19,859 bases of DNA from Gammaproteobacteria bacterium UBA7803. GTDB lineage: Bacteria > Pseudomonadota > Gammaproteobacteria > Pseudomonadales > Azotimanducaceae. The position numbers and the translations under genes were made by a program. The notes under the pieces are model-generated. The model made no database searches. It was given only the letters and a program-made list of their open reading frames with translations, and had not been told where the DNA came from. The stretch spans positions 1-19,859 of the forward strand of contig DLCH01000043.1 in NCBI GenBank assembly GCA_002480525.1, in the 5' to 3' direction. Below are positions 14,582-19,859 of the stretch, one piece after another (position 1 is the stretch's first letter; each line of letters starts with the position of its first letter).

Positions 14582-14610
14582 GGGTAGTACCCCTGATTCA
14601 TCGACTGAAT
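14582..14610. promoter_or_regulatory. Two adjacent dyads, possible operator
   Basis: The 11-base palindrome GGGTAGTACCC (14582-14592) is followed after three bases by ATTCA-TCGAC-TGAAT (14596-14610). Two symmetric sites this close together in an otherwise non-coding gap suggest protein binding. No known regulator is assigned. Confidence 0.35.
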
Positions 14611-14772
14611 GAGGCTGAAGGACCCGCCCTCGATTTCGAGACTACGCCCCCGGCGGGTGATTGAGAAATCATCAATTCGCATAACCCGGCGCCGGGCAAT
14701 CCCATTCGGCGATAAACCTGCCGGACGCGCCCCCGGGGCCGGCAAATCCTCTGGACCGTCGGCGGTTCGGGG

Positions 14773-14778
14773 TAGAAT
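14773..14778 (+). promoter_or_regulatory. Putative -10 box TAGAAT
   Basis: TAGAAT matches five of six positions of the sigma70 -10 consensus and lies 18 bases before the AGGAG ribosome binding site of the hydrolase gene. No convincing -35 is present at the usual distance, so strength or activator dependence is open. Confidence 0.4.
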
Positions 14779-14808
14779 CCCAGGACGTCGAACGCCAGGA
14801 GAAGGATC

Positions 14809-16020
14809 ATCAACCGTCTAGACATCGTCCGCGACGACACCGATTTCAGCGAGCTGCACCAGCGCATGCAGTGGTACGTGGACCAGGACATCCTCTCCTG
14901 CTGCGTCGCGCTCGTGATGCGTGGCACCGACGTGGTGGACTACGCGACCTTCGGCTACATGGACCTGGAGTCCCGCCGCCCGCTGACGGAAGACGCCATC
15001 TTCCGCATGTACTCCAACACCAAGATCGTCACCTCGGTGGCGGCGATGATGCTCCACGAGCAGGGCGCGTTCGAGCTGGACACGCCGCTGTCCGAGCTGC
15101 TGCCGGCCTTCGCCGAGCCCGCCGTGCTGCGTCCCAACGCCTCGTCCACCGCCGACCTCGAGCCCCTGGCGGCGCCCATCACCATGCGCCAGGTGCTGAG
15201 CCACAGCGCCGGGTTCTCCTACGGTTTCATCGAGCCGGACTCGGTGATCGATCAGGCCTACATGGCGGCGGGCGTGAGCGCCATGGCCAACCAGGGGCTG
15301 ACCCTGGAGACCCTGTGCGACCGGCTCGCCGAGCTGCCGCTCGCCTACCAGCCCGGCACGAGCTGGCGCTACAGTCTGGCGACGGACGTGCTCGCCCGGG
15401 TGGTCGAGGTGGCCTCGGGGCAGCGCTTCGACGCCTTCCTGCGCGAGCGGATCTTCGACCCGCTGGGCATGTCCGACACCGACTTCCACGTGCCGCCGGA
15501 GAAGCAGGACCGCTTCACCACCATGTACGCGCCGGTGGACCTGCTGACGCCGATGAAGGGCGGCCTGGTGAAAGCCGACGATCCGCACACCGGCAGCTAC
15601 TGCCGGCCCCCGACCCTGCTGTCGGGCGGTGGCGGCCTGGTGTCCACGGTGGCGGACTACGTGACGTTCCTGCGCGCCATCGTCAACGGCGGCGAGTGGG
15701 GCGGCGTGCGGCTGCTGAAGCCGGCCACGCTGTCGCAGATGCGCACCAACCAGCTTCCCGCCGGTGTCACCGTGGCGTTTCCGATGTGGGAGATGTCGGA
15801 CACGGTGTTCGGGCTCGGCTTCGCGCTGAAGCAGAAGCCCGGTCCCGACGAACCCGAGACCGCCACCGACGAGTACCACTGGGGCGGCATGGCCGGCACC
15901 CACACCTGGATGGCGCCGCGGGCCGATCTCACCGGAGTGTGCATGACCCAGCGGATGCCCGGCTTCTGGCATCCGTTCAGCCACGATTTCAAGCGCATGG
16001 TTTACGCCGCTCTGGGATGA
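14809..16020 (+). CDS. Serine beta-lactamase-like hydrolase/esterase
   Basis: A protein of the class C beta-lactamase/penicillin-binding fold, 403 codons if read from ATC 14809. The nucleophile motif SxxK is SNTK (Ser69, Lys72). The tyrosine motif is RYSLATDV, with YSL in place of the YxN of true AmpC. A C-terminal HWGGMAGTH segment takes the place of KTG. These changes point to an esterase-type family member rather than an antibiotic-degrading enzyme. There is no signal peptide. The first ATG is at 14866 without a ribosome binding site. Upstream, the frame stays open to a TAG at 14773 and encodes NRLDIVRDDTDFSELHQR, which continues the protein smoothly. AGGAG at 14797-14801 lies 7 bases before ATC 14809. 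Either ATC is the start, or an ATG was lost by one base (mutation or error). Confidence 0.85.
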   Translation: MNRLDIVRDDTDFSELHQRMQWYVDQDILSCCVALVMRGTDVVDYATFGYMDLESRRPLTEDAIFRMYSNTKIVTSVAAMMLHEQGAFELDTPLSELLPAFAEPAVLRPNASSTADLEPLAAPITMRQVLSHSAGFSYGFIEPDSVIDQAYMAAGVSAMANQGLTLETLCDRLAELPLAYQPGTSWRYSLATDVLARVVEVASGQRFDAFLRERIFDPLGMSDTDFHVPPEKQDRFTTMYAPVDLLTPMKGGLVKADDPHTGSYCRPPTLLSGGGGLVSTVADYVTFLRAIVNGGEWGGVRLLKPATLSQMRTNQLPAGVTVAFPMWEMSDTVFGLGFALKQKPGPDEPETATDEYHWGGMAGTHTWMAPRADLTGVCMTQRMPGFWHPFSHDFKRMVYAALG

Positions 16021-16121
16021 CCGGCGGCGACCCGGCCAACGCGGCGGCGCTGCCCCTGCCGTTCCGCGCCGGCGCGCCGGTGACGTGGACGGTGCCGTTC
16101 CTGCCCCGGGCGAACCGGGAG

Positions 16122-16655
16122 CTATTCGGCGCTCAGCCGGGCGCGGGCCCGGTCGGCCATGGAGAGCAGGGTGGTGGCCACCAGCAGCCAGGCGAGGGCA
16201 GCCACTAGCAGGTCGCCGGGGGCGCCGAGGCCCAGCAGGTTGCCGTACAGGCAGGCGCCGGCGGCGACGAAGTAGCCGATGCCGTTCAACCGGCCGAGCC
16301 AGCTCGCGCGCAGCGGCCGGCCGGTGTGCGCCCGGGAATCCAGCAGGTACTGTAGAAACGCCGCGACGATCAGCGGCGGCAGCACCCAGGGCACCGGCGT
16401 GGCGGCGGCGAGGCCCCCGAGCACGGCGGTGACGAACAGCGCGTCCGTGGCATGATCGGCGATGCCGCCGAGCGCCGAGGTCTGACCGAGCCGGCGGGCC
16501 AGGGGGCCATCGAGCAGGTCGGTGGCCACGGCGAAGGTGAACAGCGCCGCCGCCTCCGGCCAGCGGCCGCTGGCGGCCAGCCAGGCGCACGGCCCCGCGG
16601 ACAGCAGCCGCAGCGCGGTCAGGGCATTGGCCCAGGTCAGCCACATTTCGGCCAC
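16122..16655 (-). CDS. CDP-alcohol phosphatidyltransferase
   Basis: A 177-residue integral membrane enzyme. The family signature D-x2-D-G-x2-A-R-x8-G-x3-D-x3-D is complete in DLLDGPLARR followed by GGIADHATD, residues about 46-71, which binds metal and the CDP-linked substrate. Several hydrophobic segments follow. The family makes phospholipids such as phosphatidylglycerophosphate from CDP-diacylglycerol and an alcohol acceptor in the inner membrane. Which acceptor is used here cannot be told. The start is either GTG 16655 or ATG 16646, neither with a good ribosome binding site. It is convergent with the hydrolase gene and divergent, within about 60 bases, from the NAD(P)-binding gene. Confidence 0.85.
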   Translation of the reverse strand: MAEMWLTWANALTALRLLSAGPCAWLAASGRWPEAAALFTFAVATDLLDGPLARRLGQTSALGGIADHATDALFVTAVLGGLAAATPVPWVLPPLIVAAFLQYLLDSRAHTGRPLRASWLGRLNGIGYFVAAGACLYGNLLGLGAPGDLLVAALAWLLVATTLLSMADRARARLSAE

Positions 16656-16720
16656 ATCTCAGAGACAGCGGGGATGGAGGTCGTGCGCCATGGTGGCAGG
16701 ATATCTCAGTGGATCGGGGT

Positions 16721-17635
16721 ATGGGCCAGACGAGGATGATTGCGGTCACCGGTGCCAACGGCCATCTCGGCCGGCGTCTGCTCGGGCGCCTGGCGCCGCA
16801 CGGACGGGTGCGGGCGCTGGTGCGTTCCCGGCGGGCGGCGGAGCAGGTCACCGCTCTCGGCCTGGGCGAGGCGGTGGACGTGCGCATCGTCGATTACACG
16901 GATGCCGACGCCCTGGCGACGGCCCTGGAGGGCTGCCGCGCCGCCGTTCATCTGGTCGGGATCCTCAAGGAAGGGCGCAGCAGCCGCTATCGCGACGCCC
17001 ATGAAGCCACCTGCCAGGCGCTCGCCGCGGCCGCCGCCGAGGCGGGCCTGGACCGGCTCGTCTATCTCAGCATCGTCGGCGCCGGGCCGGCGTCCGGCAA
17101 TGCCTGCCTGGCCTCCAAGGGCAGGGCGGAGCGGCTGCTGCTCGACGGCGCCGTGCCGGCCTGCGTGATCCGCGTGCCGATGGTGCTCGGCGAGGGCGAC
17201 TACGCCGCGGCGGCGCTGGCGGCGCGGGCCCGGCGCGGATTCAACGTGCTGCTGCGGGGCGGGAGCCTGGAGCAGCCGATCTATGCCGGGGACGTCATCG
17301 AGGCGGTGGTCGCCGCGCTCGACGCCGCCACCGCGACGGGCGCCCTGGACCTGGCGGGTCCGGAGTCCCTGCCCCGGGCCGAGCTGGTGCGGCGCGCCGC
17401 CGCGGTGCTGGGGCGGCAGACCCGGATCGTGTCGCTGCCGGTCGGACTGGGACTGGCGCTGGCTGGCCTGCTGGAGACCCTGCTGCCCGACCCGCCGGTG
17501 ACCCGGGCCATGCTCGGCGTGCTCGATCACGACGATCGGGTCGACGCGGCGCCGGCGCTGGCCGCCCTCGGCATCGGGCTGACGCCGCTGGACGAGACCC
17601 TGCGGCGCTGCATCGATGGGGCGGGCGGGCCATGA
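16721..17635 (+). CDS. NAD(P)-binding NmrA/NDUFA9-like protein
   Basis: A 304-residue atypical short-chain dehydrogenase-type protein. The N-terminal cofactor motif is VTGANGHLGRRLL (GxxGxxG), then VRALVRS, VDYTDADALATALEGC and AAVHLVGILKEG, the usual second and third strands of the NmrA-like/NDUFA9 group. A typical YxxxK catalytic pair is not evident (YLSIVGAG and CLASKGRAE instead), so it may bind a nucleotide without acting as a dehydrogenase. The start could be GTG 16709, ATG 16721 or ATG 16736; 16721 is chosen by family length. Its TGA overlaps the dacB ATG (ATGA at 17632), so the pair is translationally coupled. Confidence 0.8.
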   Translation: MGQTRMIAVTGANGHLGRRLLGRLAPHGRVRALVRSRRAAEQVTALGLGEAVDVRIVDYTDADALATALEGCRAAVHLVGILKEGRSSRYRDAHEATCQALAAAAAEAGLDRLVYLSIVGAGPASGNACLASKGRAERLLLDGAVPACVIRVPMVLGEGDYAAAALAARARRGFNVLLRGGSLEQPIYAGDVIEAVVAALDAATATGALDLAGPESLPRAELVRRAAAVLGRQTRIVSLPVGLGLALAGLLETLLPDPPVTRAMLGVLDHDDRVDAAPALAALGIGLTPLDETLRRCIDGAGGP

Positions 17636-19104
17636 ACGTGCTGGCGAGACGGGTCGTTCCGGGGCTGGTGTGGCTGCTCGCCGGCTGGTCGCCGGCGGTG
17701 GCCGGTGCGCAGCCGGAATCCGCCCCGGCCCCGCGCTCCGAGGCGGCGCTGCCCGCACCCGTGGCTCTGGCGCTGCGATCGCTGGACCTGCCCGAGTCGG
17801 GCGTCAGCGTGTGGGTTCAGCGGCTCGGCGACGACGCGCCGCTGGTGCGTTTCAATGCGGACGTGCCGCGCAATCCGGCGTCGACACTGAAGCTGGTGAC
17901 CACCTTCGCCGCCCTCGAGGGGCTCGGCCCGGCCTACACCTGGCATACCGACGTCCATCTCGCGACGCCCCTGCAGGACGGTGTCGTCGCCGGCGACGTT
18001 TGGCTGCGCGGCCACGGCGATCCGTTCCTGGTGGCCGAAGAGTACTGGAAGCTCACCGACGCGCTGCGGCGGCGGGGGCTGCGGCGCATCGAAGGCGATC
18101 TGGTGTTCGACACCTCGTTCTTCGACCTGCCACCGGAGGACCGTGGCGCCTTCGACGACCAGCCGGACCGGGTCTACAACCTGCCGCCCCATCCGCTGCT
18201 GGTGAACTTCAATGCCGTGCGTTTCAGCGTACGGCCCGAGGAGGGCGGCGGCGCGGTGTCCGTGGCGCCGGACCCGCCGCTGCCCAATCTGGAGCTGGCC
18301 AATCGCCTGCGCCTCTACCGGGCGCCCTGCGGGGGGTATCAGCGCGGCGTGGCGCTGGCCGTCCGCGACCCCGACGTGCGCGACCACGTGCTGCTGGAGG
18401 GCCGGTTCCCGGACGGCTGCGACGAGTACGCCCTGACCCGCACCGTGCTGCAGCCGGAGAGCTATGCGTTCGGCTTGTTCGACCTCTACTGGCACCAGCT
18501 CGGCGGCGAGATCGCCGGCCGCTGGCGCACGGCGCCCGTGCCCGATCCCGAGGCCAGGCCGTTTCTGCGCCATCGTTCCCGGCCCCTCGGCGAGCTGCTG
18601 CGGCTGGTCAACAAGTACTCCAACAACGTCATGACCCGCCATCTCGGCCTGACGCTCGGCGCCGAGCGGTTCGGCGCGCCGGCCACCGAGGACAAGGCCC
18701 GCGATGCGATCTTCGAGGTGCTCGGCGAGCACGGCGTCGACACCGCCGGGCTGGTGGTGAGCAACAGCGCCGGCCTGTCCCGGGACTCGCGCATCACGGC
18801 GCGCCAGCTCGCGGCGGTGCTGGACGCCGGCTGGCGCAGCCCGTTCATGCCGGAGTTCCTGTCCTCGCTGTCCATTCCCGGGCTCGACGGCACCATGCGC
18901 CGCCGCCTGGCCGGCACGCCGGCCGCGGGCCGAATGCACCTGAAGACCGGCAGCCTCGACCACGTCTCCGCCGTGGCCGGCTACGTGCTCACCCGGGACG
19001 GCGAGCGGGTGATGGTCGTGGTGCTGGTGAACGCGCCCGAGGCCCACCGGGGCCTCGGCGAGGACCTCGAGGACGTGGTGCTGCGCTGGGCGATGGACCT
19101 GTAG
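17632..19104 (+). CDS. dacB: D-alanyl-D-alanine carboxypeptidase/endopeptidase (PBP4)
   Basis: A 490-residue periplasmic penicillin-binding protein of the S13 family. A signal peptide covers residues 1-26 (AVAGA before QPES). The three active-site motifs are all present: SxxK as STLK (Ser84, Lys87), SxN as SNN (330-332, within NKYSNNVM) and KTG (438-440, in HLKTGSLDHVSA). The large insert between the first two motifs, residues 100-310, is typical of PBP4. Cys233 and Cys263 may pair. The enzyme trims the terminal D-Ala and cuts cross-links in peptidoglycan. It starts inside the stop of the preceding gene (ATGA). REP elements follow 17 bases after the stop. Confidence 0.95.
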   Translation: MNVLARRVVPGLVWLLAGWSPAVAGAQPESAPAPRSEAALPAPVALALRSLDLPESGVSVWVQRLGDDAPLVRFNADVPRNPASTLKLVTTFAALEGLGPAYTWHTDVHLATPLQDGVVAGDVWLRGHGDPFLVAEEYWKLTDALRRRGLRRIEGDLVFDTSFFDLPPEDRGAFDDQPDRVYNLPPHPLLVNFNAVRFSVRPEEGGGAVSVAPDPPLPNLELANRLRLYRAPCGGYQRGVALAVRDPDVRDHVLLEGRFPDGCDEYALTRTVLQPESYAFGLFDLYWHQLGGEIAGRWRTAPVPDPEARPFLRHRSRPLGELLRLVNKYSNNVMTRHLGLTLGAERFGAPATEDKARDAIFEVLGEHGVDTAGLVVSNSAGLSRDSRITARQLAAVLDAGWRSPFMPEFLSSLSIPGLDGTMRRRLAGTPAAGRMHLKTGSLDHVSAVAGYVLTRDGERVMVVVLVNAPEAHRGLGEDLEDVVLRWAMDL

Positions 19105-19121
19105 CGCGCCGCCAGCGACCC

Positions 19122-19154
19122 GTAGGAGCGGCCTCCCGGCCGCGATCCCCCGGC
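19122..19154 (+). repeat. REP element, copy 1
   Basis: A 5' GTAG, then GAGCG, a GCGGCC-TCCC-GGCCGC hairpin and a CGATCCCCCGG tail. Identical over 33 bases to copy 2. The GTAG head is the mark of REPs handled by RAYT transposases. It lies 17 bases past the dacB stop. Confidence 0.85.
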
Positions 19155-19168
19155 CGCCCCATCCCCAT

Positions 19169-19201
19169 GTAGGAGCGGCCTCCCGGCCGCGATCCCCCGG
19201 C
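19169..19201 (+). repeat. REP element, copy 2
   Basis: Direct repeat of copy 1, with a 47-base period and the same hairpin and tail. With copy 3 it forms an inverted REP pair of about 97 bases, the REPIN arrangement that is thought to be the mobile form. Confidence 0.85.
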
Positions 19202-19239
19202 TGCGATTGGCCGGCGCGTCGATTCCGGGTGTTCCGGTA

Positions 19240-19265
19240 ATCGCGGCCGGGAGGCCGCTCCTACG
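19240..19265 (-). repeat. REP element, copy 3 (inverted)
   Basis: On the minus strand it reads GTAGGAGCGGCC then TCCCGGCCGCGAT, matching the first 25 bases of copies 1 and 2 but not the CCCCCGG tail. It is placed 8 bases past the stop of the hydrolase gene, so the cluster sits between two convergent genes, as is usual for REPs. Confidence 0.85.
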
Positions 19266-19273
19266 GGGGGGGG

Positions 19274-19859
19274 TTACTGGCGGGCCAGGAGCCACCAGCG
19301 CAGGGTGCCGGTCACCAGGGCGCTGGCGTCCTGCTGGACGAAGTGGCCGGCGCCCGGGGCGGTCACCAGGGTGTAGTCGGCGTCGATCCAGTCCCAGGTG
19401 CCGCCCAGGGCGTCGGAATGCAGGGCGGTGTCCTCGAGGCCGTGGAACATCAGCACCGGCACCGACAGGCGCGGCGTCTCCGGAATCACCGGGTTGCCCT
19501 CGGGGGGCAGCGGCGGGTAGTTCTGCTTGTAGTAGTTCAGCATGGCGGCGAAGTCGGAGCGCTCGAAGGCCGCGACGTAGTGCCGGCGCGCCTCCGGGTC
19601 CCGCACCCAGCCCGCCAGCGCCGCCGCGGTCATGGGGCCACCGAACAGGATGTCCGGGTCGTCCGGGCTGCCGGCGCGGAAGCGCTGGGCGTAGCCGGCG
19701 TTGGCGCGCTGCTCGGGGTTGGTCGCCATCTCCCGGGCCATGCCCCGGGGGTGCGGCAGGTTGAGCACCACCAGGCGCTCGACGATGTCCGGCCGGTGAA
19801 AGGCCACCTGCCAGGCCACCGCGCCGCCCCAGTCGTGGCCGACGATGGTGGCCCGGGCG
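19274..19859 (-). CDS. Alpha/beta hydrolase, epoxide hydrolase-like (partial, 5' end outside window)
   Basis: The window holds the last 195 or so codons. At the edge, GHDWGG is the nucleophile elbow with Asp as nucleophile, as in epoxide hydrolases and haloalkane dehalogenases. FHRPDIVERLVVLNLPHP follows as in those families. A cap region with YYKQNYPPLPPEG leads to the acid (GLEDTALHSDAL) and the catalytic His (APGAGHFVQQD), and the protein ends WWLLARQ. Epoxide hydrolase is the better guess. The N-terminal oxyanion-hole motif (HGFP type) that would help decide lies outside the window. It is convergent with dacB. Confidence 0.85.
   Translation of the reverse strand, partial: ARATIVGHDWGGAVAWQVAFHRPDIVERLVVLNLPHPRGMAREMATNPEQRANAGYAQRFRAGSPDDPDILFGGPMTAAALAGWVRDPEARRHYVAAFERSDFAAMLNYYKQNYPPLPPEGNPVIPETPRLSVPVLMFHGLEDTALHSDALGGTWDWIDADYTLVTAPGAGHFVQQDASALVTGTLRWWLLARQ

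Larger units (their letters stand above)
14370..14808. other. 439-base gap without a convincing gene
   Basis: I see no open frame with protein-like composition. Bases about 14455-14560 are purine-rich on the plus strand. From 14570 the gap becomes more A/T-rich and holds several short dyads: 14582-14592 (GGGTAGTACCC), 14596-14610 (ATTCA-N5-TGAAT), 14658-14671 (TGATT-GAGA-AATCA) and 14685-14696 (CCCGGCGCCGGG). A promoter-like TAGAAT lies at 14773-14778. The gap probably holds the control region of the hydrolase gene and the transcript end of the reductase gene. Confidence 0.6.

Noticed and set aside
14661..14675. FNR-like TTGAG-N5-ATCAA
   Set aside because: One mismatch and the wrong spacing (5 instead of 4) compared with the FNR consensus.
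14866..16020. Antibiotic-resistance beta-lactamase
   Set aside because: The YxN and KTG motifs of true class C enzymes are replaced and there is no signal peptide, so an esterase-type member is more likely.
14818..16887. 689-codon minus frame
   Set aside because: Antisense of the hydrolase gene and out-of-frame shadow of the phosphatidyltransferase gene; no domain.
17527..19047. 506-codon minus frame opposite dacB
   Set aside because: Shadow; the plus strand has all three PBP motifs.
19122..19201. Two identical repeats as a possible CRISPR
   Set aside because: Only two direct copies, a 14-base spacer, a hairpin with GTAG head and an inverted third copy; this is a REP cluster.

Overview
The window is a GC-rich, densely coded stretch of a proteobacterial chromosome. 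Tat- and Sec-exported quinoprotein and cytochrome enzymes, a PBP4-type DacB and REP elements with a 5' GTAG suggest an environmental gammaproteobacterium. I cannot place it further. No phage, integrase, CRISPR, rRNA or tRNA was seen, and the REP elements are the only mobile-type sequence.

Left block (143-5587, all minus strand): a set of redox enzymes that all carry export signals. In transcription order they are a PQQ-dependent dehydrogenase, a monoheme cytochrome c, a Tat-exported flavin amine oxidase resembling L-amino-acid oxidases, and a diheme cytochrome c joined in frame to an exported RidA-type imine deaminase. A strong terminator hairpin follows at 38-69. The logic suggests periplasmic oxidation of an amino acid or amine: the flavoenzyme makes an imine, cytochromes take the electrons, and RidA hydrolyses the imine. 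This is the most unusual system in the window. The RidA part also has its own ribosome binding site, start codon and signal peptide inside the fused frame, and the fused gene's N-terminus is partly encoded by a REP element.

Middle block (5809-9524): a small secreted protein of unknown function lies divergent from a LysR-type regulator, with several dyads between them. Downstream of lysR is a three-gene plus-strand cassette: a ferritin-like diiron oxygenase, a two-PAS-domain protein without an output domain, and an adrenodoxin-type [2Fe-2S] ferredoxin. Its promoter region has a perfect FNR/ANR-type box and a second perfect dyad.

Right-middle block (9561-14369): an APC-family permease and a small lipoprotein (minus strand), a zinc alcohol dehydrogenase (plus), a secreted unknown protein (minus), and a saccharopine-dehydrogenase-like / trans-acting enoyl reductase-type protein (plus).

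Right block (14370-19859): a 439-base gap without a gene, holding dyads and a promoter-like box, leads to a serine beta-lactamase-like hydrolase. The best start of that hydrolase, judged by ribosome binding site and frame, is an ATC codon. Then come a CDP-alcohol phosphatidyltransferase (minus), an NAD(P)-binding NmrA-like protein whose stop overlaps the start of dacB, a cluster of three REP elements between convergent genes, and the 3' part of an epoxide-hydrolase-like alpha/beta hydrolase cut by the window edge.
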